A DNA stretch of 64,000 nt from Luteolibacter flavescens (GTDB lineage Bacteria; Verrucomicrobiota; Verrucomicrobiia; Verrucomicrobiales; Akkermansiaceae), in assembly GCF_025950085.1 (NCBI RefSeq), contig NZ_JAPDDS010000002.1, forward strand, positions 434,001 through 498,000, read 5' to 3'. How positions within the stretch are numbered: the first letter of the stretch is position 1; the number at the start of each line of letters is the position of its first letter. The translations under genes were made by a program, and so were the position numbers. Below, in pieces: positions 1 to 8,760 of the stretch. Under the pieces are notes generated by a model. The model searched no databases. It was not told the origin of the DNA and saw only the letters and a program-made list of their open reading frames with translations.

Positions 1-199
1 TGGAGACGAAGTAGAGTTCGTCCGGATGCTCTTCCACCAGCTTCGGTACGTAGGGGCAGCCGCGTTCCTGCAGGACTTTCAGCACGGCCACCTCGTTGGC
101 GTAGCGCTTGTCCGCATCGGTGCCGCGGAAGCGCTTGTGCACGTTTCCCGTCCAATCGAGCCGCACGTGGGCGCGGATGCCGTCCTTCAGTTCCTTCAT
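1..199 (-). CDS. Kinase-like protein, N-terminal fragment (cut by window edge)
   Basis: The start codon is at 199 and the gene runs off the left edge, so only about 66 residues are visible. The ATG overlaps the TGA of mgtE (ATGA overlap), which implies translational coupling in one operon. The visible part has a beta-strand pattern ending in VHKRF, then an acidic helix containing NEVAVL and later ELYFVS. This resembles the ATP-lysine strand and alpha-C helix of the protein kinase/phosphotransferase fold. No catalytic loop is visible, so the kinase call rests on this N-lobe alone and could be wrong. Confidence 0.5.
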   Translation of the reverse strand, partial: MKELKDGIRAHVRLDWTGNVHKRFRGTDADKRYANEVAVLKVLQERGCPYVPKLVEEHPDELYFVS

Positions 200-1593
200 A
201 AGCCCAGAATGGCGCGTGCCACGGAGAAATAAATGACCATCCCCGATACGTCGACGATCGCGGCGATGGCCGGGGCCGAGACCACCGCCGGGTCCAGCTT
301 CACCGCCCGCGCACCGAGGGGCAGCAGCGAGCCGAGGAATGTCGCGGAGGTGACCTGCGTGGTGAGTGCCACGGCTACCGCGAGCGCCACCTTTGCCAAG
401 CTCATCCCCGGAGGTAGCGGCAGGTGGAAGAAGGGCAGCAGCACCATGGTGAAGAGCGCCATGCACAGCCCCAGCAGCGCGCCGAGGAAGAAGCCGGTGC
501 GCAGCTCCTTCCACGCGACCTCCCCGGCGGCACCGGGATTGATCTCCCCGAGCGACATCGCGCGGATCACCATGGTCGAGGCCTGCCCGCCGGTATTCCC
601 GCCCGCCGCCACCACCATCGGCAGGAAGAGCGAGAGCAGGAAGACCTGGCTGAGGATGGAGCCAAAGCGCATCATCACATAGCCGGAGAGGATGGACACG
701 AATGCCAGCCCGGTGAGCCACCCCGCACGGCGGCGGAAGTGGGTGAGGATCGTCGTATTCAGATACGTCTCCTCGGACTGCTCGCCACCGATACCGGCGA
801 TCTTTTCGATGTCCTCCGTGCTTTCCTCCTGGAGGATCTCCATCGCGTCGTCGTGGGTGACGATGCCGAGCAGGTGGTCGAATTCATCGACCACGGGCAG
901 CGCGATGAGGTCGTACTTCAGCAGCATGTTCGCCGCTTCTTCCTGGTCCGCGGTGGCCAGCACGCGCTCCGTGCCGATCTCGCGCATGATGTCCCGCACG
1001 GGGGTGTCCCAGGTATTGAAGGCGAGGTCGCGGAAGCGGAGCTTGCCGAGCAACCTGCCCTTTTGATCCACCACGAAGATCCGGCTCAGCGTCTCGGTGG
1101 ACTCCTGCCCGCGGCGCAGCATCTCGATCGCCTGCTTCACCGTCTGGTGGACGAAGACGCGGCCGATCCGCGTGGTCATGCGGCCGCCTGCCGTATCGTG
1201 CTCGTATTTCAGCAGCGAGCGGGTCAGCTCCTCATCCTCCGGCCCCAGCAGGCCCAGGAAGCGCTGCCGTGCCTCATCGCCCACGTCCTGGAGGATGTCC
1301 ACGCGGTCATCGTCGGAGAGCTCGTGAAAGAGCACCTTCAGCTCGGACGGGCTGAAGGCCCCGAGTGCCTGCTCGATCATCGAGTCCGGCAGCTCCACCA
1401 CCATGTCGGCCGCCTTTTCCGGGCCGATGGTCTTCAGGAAGAGGTCGCGCTGTTCCTCCTCGATCTCCTGATAGGCCTGGGCGAGGTCGGCATAGTGCAT
1501 CTCCTCGGCCAATTCCCGGATGACGCTGCAATCCGCCGCCTCGATGGCTCGCATGAGCTCGTCGAGTGGCAGTTTGGCTTCGTCGTCCGGCAT
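196..1593 (-). CDS. mgtE: Magnesium transporter MgtE
   Basis: A 465-residue inner-membrane Mg2+ channel of normal family length. Domains in order: a helical MgtE N domain (about 5-125), two CBS domains that sense cytosolic Mg2+ (about 130-250, with DIMREIG between them), a connecting helix rich in Glu (EILQEESTEDIEKI), and five membrane helices from about 285. The family motif GGNTGGQAS and the pore region KLDPAVVSAP followed by DVSGMVIYF are both present, including the Asp of DPA. It is the first gene of a coupled pair with the kinase-like gene at the left edge. No M-box riboswitch was recognised in the 92 bases upstream. Confidence 0.95.
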   Translation of the reverse strand: MPDDEAKLPLDELMRAIEAADCSVIRELAEEMHYADLAQAYQEIEEEQRDLFLKTIGPEKAADMVVELPDSMIEQALGAFSPSELKVLFHELSDDDRVDILQDVGDEARQRFLGLLGPEDEELTRSLLKYEHDTAGGRMTTRIGRVFVHQTVKQAIEMLRRGQESTETLSRIFVVDQKGRLLGKLRFRDLAFNTWDTPVRDIMREIGTERVLATADQEEAANMLLKYDLIALPVVDEFDHLLGIVTHDDAMEILQEESTEDIEKIAGIGGEQSEETYLNTTILTHFRRRAGWLTGLAFVSILSGYVMMRFGSILSQVFLLSLFLPMVVAAGGNTGGQASTMVIRAMSLGEINPGAAGEVAWKELRTGFFLGALLGLCMALFTMVLLPFFHLPLPPGMSLAKVALAVAVALTTQVTSATFLGSLLPLGARAVKLDPAVVSAPAIAAIVDVSGMVIYFSVARAILGL

Positions 1594-1685
1594 GGGGCGG
1601 AGTGTATGGCCGGACTCCGCACCGCCAAGCGCGGAGAGGTGACGGCCCTTCCAAAAAAAGGTGGGTCAGGAGGGGGGCCGGCTGC

Positions 1686-2444
1686 TCAGGGCTTCAGGTC
1701 CAGTGCCGCCTTGTCACTGCCATCCATCAGGAATGGCACCGACTCGTGGAGGTGGCGGATTTTCCAGGCATCGGCGGACTTCTCCAGCCCCATCGTCAGC
1801 CGGAACCACAGGTCGGTCCTCTCGCCCGATTTCTTCGTGCCGTTCAGATGCGCGAGAGCATGAGCCCATGCGACCGGGCCGGACGCCTTCACCTGGAGGT
1901 CGCGGAGTTCCTGATGGAGCGGCCCGTCGAAGGTGTCGAACCACCCGGCGAGGTTTTCTTCCAGCGGCTCATCCGCCACCAGGGGCGGTGCGAGGTAGTA
2001 GCCCACCGGATCGCCATCGACTTGCGCCGCCACCAGCGCCACGTCCTTCCGGCAGATGCCATCGTTCCATCGGGCGATCACGGATTCGATCTCCTCCCGG
2101 CTCGCGCTTTCCGCCGTATCGCTGCCGAAATACACCTGCACGTGGACCACCTGGTCGCCGCGAAAGGTGAAGACCTCCGTATTCCGGAACCGGGCCCCGG
2201 CCTTGTCCGTGGCCAGATAGGTGACCACCACGTCATCCCCATCCTCCAGCAGCTTCTCGATTCCGAAGGTGCCCGCGTGCTTGCTATTCGGCCAGCAGCG
2301 GGCGAAGTAGCTTTCCCGGCTGATCCTGTCGTCGATGGGGCTGCTGAAGGTGAAGTCATCGGCCAAGATCGGCTCGATGAGGCTGCGGTCCTTTTTCTCG
2401 TAGGCTTCGAAGCAACGGCGGGTGAGTTCGGCGCGAGTGCTCAT
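1686..2444 (-). CDS. Two-domain NTF2/SnoaL-like protein
   Basis: A 252-residue cytosolic protein without signal peptide that appears to hold two NTF2-fold domains in tandem. The first (about 1-110) has the SnoaL pattern: helix TRRCFEAYEKKD, ADDFTFSSP, and a strand ending in VQVYFG. The second (about 115-245) ends with the ketosteroid-isomerase/DUF4440-like pattern DAWKIRHLHESVPF. Single NTF2-like proteins are about 120-150 residues, so this is a fusion. Function is not predictable: members include isomerases, hydrolases and binding proteins. It is transcribed alone, with 92 bases to mgtE. Confidence 0.7.
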   Translation of the reverse strand: MSTRAELTRRCFEAYEKKDRSLIEPILADDFTFSSPIDDRISRESYFARCWPNSKHAGTFGIEKLLEDGDDVVVTYLATDKAGARFRNTEVFTFRGDQVVHVQVYFGSDTAESASREEIESVIARWNDGICRKDVALVAAQVDGDPVGYYLAPPLVADEPLEENLAGWFDTFDGPLHQELRDLQVKASGPVAWAHALAHLNGTKKSGERTDLWFRLTMGLEKSADAWKIRHLHESVPFLMDGSDKAALDLKP

Positions 2445-2613
2445 GGCATGGTGCAGGCGGGGTGTCGCCAGACCATCCGCTGAATCCGTGCCACTGCGCC
2501 GGTCGCGGGAATGCTCGCGCTACACGGCCTTCGAGGTAGCCTTGGTCGACCGATGTCCGGGCATCACTTGCATTGCGCATGAGGGGATTGCATCCGGTTC
2601 ATCGCGGAAATCT

Positions 2614-2907
2614 CTATCTGCGCCCCATGCCGTAGGCGGGGTGACGTTTACGGTGCTTCACCACCGTGACCCGGATCGCATCTTCCGGTAAGATCCTGAA
2701 ATGAATCTGGTAGGGAAAACGCTTCATCAGGGAACGCCGGATATCGTCACGAACCACCATCCAACGCTCGGGTCGCGCAGCGATCATCAGGACCTGTCGC
2801 TCGAATTCATCGATGAAATCATGCCCGAGATGCCCGGAGCAGCTCTCGTAGTGATCACGGATCTCTTCCAATTCGATTGCGACCGCAGGGTGATATTCCA
2901 CCCTCAT
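2614..2907 (-). CDS. RelE/ParE-family toxin of a type II toxin-antitoxin module
   Basis: A 97-residue basic protein with the ParE/RelE pattern: N-terminal strand MRVEYHPAVAIELEEI, a helix pair with HDFIDEFERQV, then RRSLMKRFPYQIHFRI and a terminal RVTVVKHRKRHPAY strand. ParE members target gyrase and RelE members cleave mRNA; this sequence looks more ParE-like (FPY-I-F core), but the target is an inference. Its start overlaps the antitoxin stop by four bases (ATGA), so the two genes are co-translated, antitoxin first. Confidence 0.85.
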   Translation of the reverse strand: MRVEYHPAVAIELEEIRDHYESCSGHLGHDFIDEFERQVLMIAARPERWMVVRDDIRRSLMKRFPYQIHFRILPEDAIRVTVVKHRKRHPAYGMGRR

Positions 2908-3125
2908 GAGCGCAGACGCTGCATCAGTTCCTGATGCGAGAGTGGGGTCACTGCTCCTGCTTCGATCTCAGCGTCGCGTCGGAGTGCGAGTTCGATGGCG
3001 TCGTCGTCACTCATTTCGTCATCCAGCCCGGGGTCTCCGATGCTTTCCCAGAGGGATGCCGCCAAAAGAGCACGCTCGCGGGTCGGCAGGCGCAGTGCTT
3101 CAGGTGCAATCTGATCGATTCCCAT
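2904..3125 (-). CDS. Addiction-module antitoxin (TIGR02574-like)
   Basis: A 73-residue acidic protein immediately upstream of, and overlapping, the ParE-like toxin gene. It has the signature of the 'putative addiction module component' family: LPTRERALLAASLWESI near the start, an acidic centre (DPGLDDEMSDDDAIELALRRDAEI) and a C-terminal helix SHQELMQRLRS. Such proteins bind and neutralise a cognate RelE/ParE toxin and often repress their own promoter. No palindromic operator was recognised in the short upstream stretch. Confidence 0.85.
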   Translation of the reverse strand: MGIDQIAPEALRLPTRERALLAASLWESIGDPGLDDEMSDDDAIELALRRDAEIEAGAVTPLSHQELMQRLRS

Positions 3126-3238
3126 GTCCGAACTTGGACCGGATTCCCGTTCGGGGAAAGCCGCAATTCTCCCGGGATCATGCAGGGAAGGCTTGGGTTC
3201 CCGTTGAAATCAGACAGCGGGGGAGGCAGGATGCTGCC

Positions 3239-3589
3239 ATGAGACTTTTCTCTCTTTGCCTTCTCCTGATCATCGCCGCTCCCGCCGCGCTTCGTGCGCA
3301 GTCCCAGCAGGAGATGAATGCGGAAGCCGCGGAGAGCTTCAGGAAGGCGGACAAGGAACTCAACGAGGTGTATGTGAAGGTCGTCGCGAACCTCGATGAC
3401 CAGGCAAAGGAAAACCTGAAGAAGTCCCAGCGCGCGTGGGTCGCCTGGCGCGATGCCGAGGCCGCCTTCCGCGCCGATGCGGAGGCGCGCGGCGGCAGCA
3501 TGTGGCCACTCGTCCACGAGGGCGTCCGCAGCCGCCTCACGAAGGAGCGGGTGAAGGGACTGAAGGAACTGCTTCTGAAAGAAAAGTGA
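3239..3589 (+). CDS. LprI-like exported protein (DUF1311)
   Basis: A 116-residue protein. The first residues, MRLFSLCLLLIIAAPAALRA, form a Sec signal peptide, so the mature protein is periplasmic. The mature part has the lysozyme-inhibitor LprI pattern: helices with DKELNEVYVKVVANL, LKKSQRAWVAWRDAEAAFRA and a tail LTKERVKGLKEL. The W-x-x-W-R-D core is typical of DUF1311. The two Cys pairs found in some members are absent. The frame is open further upstream, but this ATG is chosen because it starts the signal peptide. The gene converges on the Nudix gene, with 3 bases between them. Confidence 0.8.
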   Translation: MRLFSLCLLLIIAAPAALRAQSQQEMNAEAAESFRKADKELNEVYVKVVANLDDQAKENLKKSQRAWVAWRDAEAAFRADAEARGGSMWPLVHEGVRSRLTKERVKGLKELLLKEK

Positions 3590-3592
3590 CCC

Positions 3593-4192
3593 TCAATCGA
3601 ACGAAGTCGGCAGGTCCGGGTTCGCGGCGTGGAGGAAGGCGTGGGTAATGTAGTGCTCCGCCGCGCGGTGCGGGCAGAGATCGGGCAGGGCATCCGGGAG
3701 GAACCAATCCGCGCCGTCCGTCTCGAGGGAAAGCGTGAGCTCGCCGCCGGTGGCTTCGCAGAGGAAGAGGAGCTTGTAGACGTGCTCCGGTTGGCGCGGG
3801 TGGCCTTGCCGGTCCTTGTCCCAGCAGGCGATGAGCTTCTTCACCGTGACCACGATGCCGGCCTCCTCCAGCACCTCGCGGGCGGCATTCTCGGCCGGGC
3901 TGGCATTGAGGTCCGCCCATCCGCCGGGGAGCGTCCATTGGCCGGTGCTCGACTCGCGCACGAGCAGGATCTCGCCGTCCTGGATCACCGCCGCGCGCAC
4001 GTCCACCTTCGGCGTCGCGTAGCCGAATTCCACCGGCCAGGTGAACTCCCGCTCCTCCGCGCCGAGCAGCTCGGAGGCGATCTCGTGGAGCCGCTTGTAG
4101 CGCTCCAGATCGTAGGGGCCGTCCGAGTAGCGCAGGCCCGCCTCGGCCATCGATTTCAGTTCGCGGCTGACTTCCAGCAGGTCCTTCGGCAT
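3593..4192 (-). CDS. Nudix hydrolase with N-terminal NUDIX_N-like domain
   Basis: A 199-residue cytosolic enzyme expected to hydrolyse a nucleoside diphosphate linked to another moiety (ADP-sugar type substrates are common here). Residues 1-55 match the small helical domain preceding some Nudix domains (LKSMAEAGLRYSDGPYDLERY). The Nudix box starts at Gly91: GWADLN, then Ala97, SPAENAA, REVLEEAGI. Thus the first Glu of the classical G-x5-E-x7-REUxEExGU box is Ala, while the catalytic REVLEE part is intact. Loss of this first Glu occurs in this subfamily, as far as I recall, so activity is still likely. Confidence 0.85.
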   Translation of the reverse strand: MPKDLLEVSRELKSMAEAGLRYSDGPYDLERYKRLHEIASELLGAEEREFTWPVEFGYATPKVDVRAAVIQDGEILLVRESSTGQWTLPGGWADLNASPAENAAREVLEEAGIVVTVKKLIACWDKDRQGHPRQPEHVYKLLFLCEATGGELTLSLETDGADWFLPDALPDLCPHRAAEHYITHAFLHAANPDLPTSFD

Positions 4193-4293
4193 GGCCGTGA
4201 AGCTACCGGAGGTGCGGAAAACTTCACTCCCGAATTTGCCGGTGAGCGGTTAGATTCTTCTGTTCCTTCAAGCCAAAACTCGCCGGGCAAGTC

Positions 4294-5693
4294 CTAACCT
4301 CCGATCACCCAATCCTTCGGAGCCTTGAAGCCCTCGCGACCCTCGCCATAGGGCCCCACGCCGGGCTTTTGCCAGCTTCCAAATTCCCGCAGCAGCTTGC
4401 GCAGCTCGGCCACCTTCTCCGGGTGCTTCGCGGCCACGTCCTTCGCTTCCTTCACGTCGGTGGACAGGTCGTAGAGCTCGAAGGTGGCCTTGGCCCCGGG
4501 TTCCTCCGCGAAGAAATCACCATGCGCGACCAGCTTCCAGGAGCCGAGGTGCACGGAAGCGTGTGCCTGCGCGTCCTGATGGATGTAGGAAAACCACGGC
4601 CGCTCCGGCACCGGCTTGCCCTCGCGCAGGGCGGGGAGGAAGTCGATGCCGTCCAGATTCTCCGGTGCCTTCACGCCTGCCGCCGCGAGCACGGTCGGCA
4701 GCACGTCGATGTAGCCGATCCTCTCGTCAAAGCGCTTCCCGCCGCTCACACCGCCCGGGGCCAGCGCATCGCCGCGCACGAGCGGGTGCCGCCTTCGTAC
4801 ACATTCAGCTTCGCCCCGCGGTAGGGGGCATTGCTGCCGCCGGCCCGGGGGATGCCGCCATTGTCGCTGAAGAAGAGCACCAGCGTGTCCGCCGCGTCCG
4901 GCCGAGCCTCCACGGCGGCGAGCACCTGCCCGATCGCCCGGTCCATCGCGTGGACCATGGCCGCATAGACCCGCTTCTTCGGCCCGAGGCCGGAGAACTT
5001 CGCCAGATCCTCCTCCTTCGCCTGCATCGGCGAGTGCGGGGCATTCAGCGGCATGTAGAGCAGCCACGGCTTTTCATCCGGTGCCTCGCGGACGAAGCGC
5101 GCCGCCTCCGCGCCGATCAGGTCGGTCGCGTAGCCTTCCTCCTTCACCGTCTTCTCGCCGCGGTGCCAGTCGGTCTCGCCGTCGCGCTCATGGGTGAAGT
5201 AGTCGATCGCCCCGTTGTAGTGACCGTAGAAGCTCGTGAAGCCGCGGGCGAGCGGGAGGAATTCCTTCCTGGCGTGGCCGAGGTGCCACTTGCCGGTGAT
5301 CCCGCGCGGCCCGTAGCCCGCCGGGGCCAGCAGCTCGGCCATCGTTTTTTCTTCCGCAGGGAGGCCGTATTTCGACCACGGAGGCACCACCGCCCGCATC
5401 ATGCCGTAGCGCAGCGGCCACCGGCCCGTCATCAGGCCCGCGCGGGTCGGCGAGCAGATCGGCGCGGCGCGGAATCCGGTGAGGTTCACCCCCGTCGCGG
5501 CCAGCCGGTCGAGATTCGGCGTCGGGATGGTGCCGCCATTGAAGCCTACATCCGCGTAGCCCAGGTCATCGGCCAGGATCACCAGTACGTTCGGCTTCTC
5601 CGCCGCGGTCACGGCTGCCCCGGAGGCCAGCAGGAGCAGCCCCACGCCGAGGGTGCGGAGCAGGAGGGAGGGCCAGGTGGAGCGTTTCTTCAT
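4294..5693 (-). pseudogene. Type I sulfatase, interrupted by a frameshift near 4780-4786
   Basis: The N-terminal part (5693 down to about 4785) encodes a signal peptide (MKKRSTWPSLLLRTLG...AVTAA), the metal motif PNVLVILADDLGYAD, the formylglycine motif CSPTRAG, GKWHLGH and LFFSDNGG. After YEGGTR the frame is lost and meets a stop at 4746. The rest (from about 4780 to 4294) continues in another frame with PLVRGDALAPGGV, RIGYIDVLPTVLAAAG and a normal sulfatase C-terminus ending DWVIGG. Joined, the product would be about 465 residues, a normal length. Either the gene is recently broken or the assembly has an indel. If intact it would desulfate host or algal glycans in the periplasm. Confidence 0.85.
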
Positions 5694-5805
5694 GCCTCTG
5701 GATTTCATGGAGCGGGCGGTTGTTCCGATCTTGCCACGGAATTGAACATCCCCGGCGGAAAATTCGACATTTCCACCCGCGGGTAGCTGGCCTAGGGAAA
5801 GGCCC

Positions 5806-7971
5806 ATGCATCCTTTCCTCGACGAGGGTTTTCATGTCCGTTGGTCCACACTCGTGCCGGAGGCGGTCGAGCCCGACATCCGCAAGGCACTCGAAATCGC
5901 CAAGGCAAACCTCGACGCCGTCTGCGCCGTCACGCCCGCCGAGGCCACCTATGAGAATACCTTCGGTGCCTTCGAGAAGGCCAGCGACCTGCTGAGCCTC
6001 GGCTGGGGACGCCTGAATCACCTCGACTCCGTCTGCGACGAGCCCGCCCAGCGCGCGGCGCTGAATGCGATGCTGCCGGAGGTGTCCGAGTTCTTCGCCT
6101 CCATCCCGCTCAACGAGAAGCTGTGGGCCGTGCTGAAGGCCTTTGGCGAATCGCCCGCCGTGGCCGCCCTCGGTCCGGTCGAGAAGCGCTTCGTCGAGGA
6201 GACGATGCTGGATTTCGTCCAGTCCGGTGCCGACCTGCCGGAGGACCAGAAGGCCCGCGTGGCCGCCGTGGAAGCCGAGCTTTCCAAGCTGACGAAGCAG
6301 TACTCCGAGCACGTGCTCGACGCCACGAATGCGTGGGACCTGCTGATCGAGGACGAGTCGAAGCTCGCCGGCCTGCCTGCCTCGGCCAAGGCCGCCGCGC
6401 TCGCGAATGCAAAGGCCAAGGGCCTCGCCACCGACGAGAAGCCCGCCTGGCGCTTCACGCTGCAGATGCCGTCGATGTTCCCGCTGATGCAGCACCTCGA
6501 TGACGAGGGCATCCGCCGCCAGGTCTGGGAGGCCTCCGTGAAGGTGGCGGGCGAGGGCGAGCTGGATAACACGCAGCTCGTCTGGGAAATCCTGAAGCTC
6601 CGCAAGGAGAAGGCCGCCATCCTCGGCCACGATCACTTCGCCGATCTCACCCTGCAGCGCCGCATGGCCCGCAATGGCGCGACCGCGCTGAAATTCACGG
6701 AAGACCTGCACGACCGCATCGAGGCCCCCTTCCAGGCTGAGTATCGCTCGCTCTGCGACTACAAGGGCAAGAAGACCGGCGAGCCCGTCGATGGCCTCCA
6801 GCCATGGGAATTCGCCTACTGGTCCGAGAAGCGCCGCCAGGAGGAGTACGACCTCGATGACGAGGCCCTGCGCCCGTACTTCCCCGTTGATCGCGTGATG
6901 AGCGGCATGTTCGACCTCTGCTCGCAGCTCTTCGGCATCACGATCCACGAGCGCGAAGCGGCCTATTTCGAGCGCGGCTCCGACTCTCAATCCTCATCGG
7001 ACTCCCAACTCCCCGAGGTCTGGCATCCGGAGGTGAAGTTCTACGACCTGCTCGACACAAAGTCCGGCGAGCACCTCGGCTCCTTCTACGCCGACTGGCA
7101 CCCGCGCGAGTCGAAGCGTGGCGGCGCATGGATGAATTGCCTCTTCACCGGTCATCCTGGCGGCAATGGCGCGGCGCGCGAGGCCCACCTCGGCCTCATC
7201 ATCGGGAACATGAGCCCGCCGGTGGATGGCAAGCAGGCATTGCTCACCCACGGCGAGGTCGAGACGATCTTCCATGAATTCGGCCACCTCCTCCACGGCC
7301 TGCTGAGCGATGTATCGGTGCGTTCGCTCGCCGGCACGAATGTCCCTTGGGACTTCGTCGAGCTGCCCTCGCAGATCATGGAGAATTTCTGCTGGGACCG
7401 CCGCTCGCTCGACTACTTCGCAAAGCACCACGAAACCGGCGCGACCATCCCGGACGATCTCTACGACCGCATGATCGCGGCGAAGAACTACATGAGCGCC
7501 ACCGGCTTCATGCGCCAGCTCGCCTTTGGCAAGCTGGACCTGGAGCTCCACACGAGCCTCGACCGCTACGTCGGCCGGGATCTGGACGAGGTGGACCGCG
7601 AGATCCTCTCCAGCTACCGCGTGCCGATGAAGACGGACTCGCCGAGCATGGCGCGCCGCTTCAATCACCTCTTCAGCTCGCCGACCGGCTACGCCGCGGG
7701 CTACTACTCCTACAAGTGGGCCGAGGTGCTGGACGCCGATGCCTTCACCCGCTTCCAGGAGAATGGCGTGATCGATCCGGAATCCGGTGCGGACTTCCGC
7801 GAGCACATCCTTTCGAAGGGGAACTCCGAGCCGGTGGACGAGCTCTTCCGCCGCTTCATGGGCCGCGATCCCGAGCTGGAGCCGCTGCTGCAACGCTCCG
7901 GCCTGGCCGGAGCCGCGATGGTGGATGGCAGATCGGAGATCGCAGATGAAAGGCAAGAGGCAGGGGTGTGA
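5806..7971 (+). CDS. M3-family oligopeptidase (oligopeptidase A-like)
   Basis: A 721-residue zinc peptidase without signal peptide, so cytosolic, with the family's usual length. The active site is HEFGH at about 490-494, followed by LLHGLLSDV; the third ligand lies in the downstream ELPSQIMENF segment typical of the family. The role is degradation of short peptides, including cleaved signal peptides (OpdA/PrlC type). A strong GGGAAAGG-like purine run lies just before the ATG. An insertion rich in Ser/Asp near 393-402 (SDSQSSSDSQ) looks like a lineage-specific loop. The last roughly 18 residues are encoded by a low-complexity GATGG-rich stretch that pairs with DNA before gmk. Confidence 0.93.
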   Translation: MHPFLDEGFHVRWSTLVPEAVEPDIRKALEIAKANLDAVCAVTPAEATYENTFGAFEKASDLLSLGWGRLNHLDSVCDEPAQRAALNAMLPEVSEFFASIPLNEKLWAVLKAFGESPAVAALGPVEKRFVEETMLDFVQSGADLPEDQKARVAAVEAELSKLTKQYSEHVLDATNAWDLLIEDESKLAGLPASAKAAALANAKAKGLATDEKPAWRFTLQMPSMFPLMQHLDDEGIRRQVWEASVKVAGEGELDNTQLVWEILKLRKEKAAILGHDHFADLTLQRRMARNGATALKFTEDLHDRIEAPFQAEYRSLCDYKGKKTGEPVDGLQPWEFAYWSEKRRQEEYDLDDEALRPYFPVDRVMSGMFDLCSQLFGITIHEREAAYFERGSDSQSSSDSQLPEVWHPEVKFYDLLDTKSGEHLGSFYADWHPRESKRGGAWMNCLFTGHPGGNGAAREAHLGLIIGNMSPPVDGKQALLTHGEVETIFHEFGHLLHGLLSDVSVRSLAGTNVPWDFVELPSQIMENFCWDRRSLDYFAKHHETGATIPDDLYDRMIAAKNYMSATGFMRQLAFGKLDLELHTSLDRYVGRDLDEVDREILSSYRVPMKTDSPSMARRFNHLFSSPTGYAAGYYSYKWAEVLDADAFTRFQENGVIDPESGADFREHILSKGNSEPVDELFRRFMGRDPELEPLLQRSGLAGAAMVDGRSEIADERQEAGV

Positions 7972-8024
7972 CCCGGCCTTGAGGAAACATCTGCCATCTA
8001 CAGTCCACCATCTCCCATCTTCAT
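7915..8024. repeat. Imperfect inverted GATGG/CCATC repeat spanning peptidase end and gmk start
   Basis: The purine-rich strand 7918-7950 (GATGGTGGATGGCAGAT...) is mirrored by the pyrimidine-rich 7988-8024 (CATCTGCCATCTAC...CCACCATCTCCC). Read on the other strand, the second arm gives GATGGGAGATGGTGGAC...GATGGCAGATG, so GATGGTGGA, GATGGCAGAT and GCAGATG are shared. It could fold into a long imperfect hairpin between the two genes. Confidence 0.5.
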
Positions 8025-8622
8025 GGCGCGCTCCGGTATCCTCTATCTTGTCTCCGGCCCTTCGGGGTCCGGGAAGTCCACGCTTTGCCGACGGCTTGCC
8101 GCCGAGGGTGAGGCGGAGTTTTCCATCTCCTGCACCACCCGCCAGCCCCGGCCCGGCGAGACGCATGGGAAGGAGTACTTCTTCCTCACCATGGAGGAGT
8201 TCGAGGCCAAGGTGGCGGCGGGGGATTTCCTCGAGCACGCGTTGGTCCACGGGAACCGCTACGGCACCCTGCGCAGCGAGGTGGTGGAGCGCCTCGCCGC
8301 GGGCACGGATGTGGTCATGGACATCGACGTCCAGGGCGCGGGCCTGGTCCGCTCCTGCGATGACCCGGCGATCCGCGCAGCCCTCGTTGATCTCTTTGTC
8401 ATGCCGCCGGATGAGGATGAGCTGGCCTCCCGCCTCCGCGGCCGCGGCACGGATAGCGACGACGTCATCGCCCTGCGCCTGCGGAATGCCATCGACGAGA
8501 TGCACCACTGGCCTGCGTACAGCTACCGCCTCCTCTCCGCCACGCCGGAGGAAGACTACGTGAGATTCAAGTCCCTCCTCACCGGCGAGCGCCTGCGCGT
8601 CTCCCGGCTGCGGGAGGCGTGA
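8023..8622 (+). CDS. gmk: Guanylate kinase
   Basis: A 199-residue enzyme that phosphorylates GMP to GDP. The P-loop GPSGSGKST is at 12-20, followed by the GMP-binding pattern TTRQPRPGETHGKEYFF and the lid region. DIDVQGAG carries the Asp of the nucleotide-binding strand. The length matches the family. It starts 51 bases after the M3 peptidase and may be co-transcribed, although the intervening inverted repeat could act as a processing site or weak terminator. No good ribosome-binding site is seen; the bases before ATG are pyrimidine-rich. Confidence 0.95.
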   Translation: MARSGILYLVSGPSGSGKSTLCRRLAAEGEAEFSISCTTRQPRPGETHGKEYFFLTMEEFEAKVAAGDFLEHALVHGNRYGTLRSEVVERLAAGTDVVMDIDVQGAGLVRSCDDPAIRAALVDLFVMPPDEDELASRLRGRGTDSDDVIALRLRNAIDEMHHWPAYSYRLLSATPEEDYVRFKSLLTGERLRVSRLREA

Positions 8623-8760
8623 CCTCGGCTCGGGGGCCATTCGATTCCTTCGATGTTTCGCGATCCCGGGTTGGCACCCCGGTGGGTTGTTCGCGCCCTG
8701 ACGGACGTTGATCCCGGAGCGCGTGCGTGAAATTGCGGAGGCGCATGCTGAGATCCACAA

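Noticed and set aside
424..1863. Long plus-strand open frame opposite mgtE
   Set aside because: A codon-bias shadow: the minus strand has a perfect MgtE, and the plus frame has no family motifs.
3593..4192. Missing Glu in the Nudix box taken as a dead enzyme
   Set aside because: The catalytic REVLEE is intact and the subfamily tolerates other residues at this position, so inactivity is not supported.
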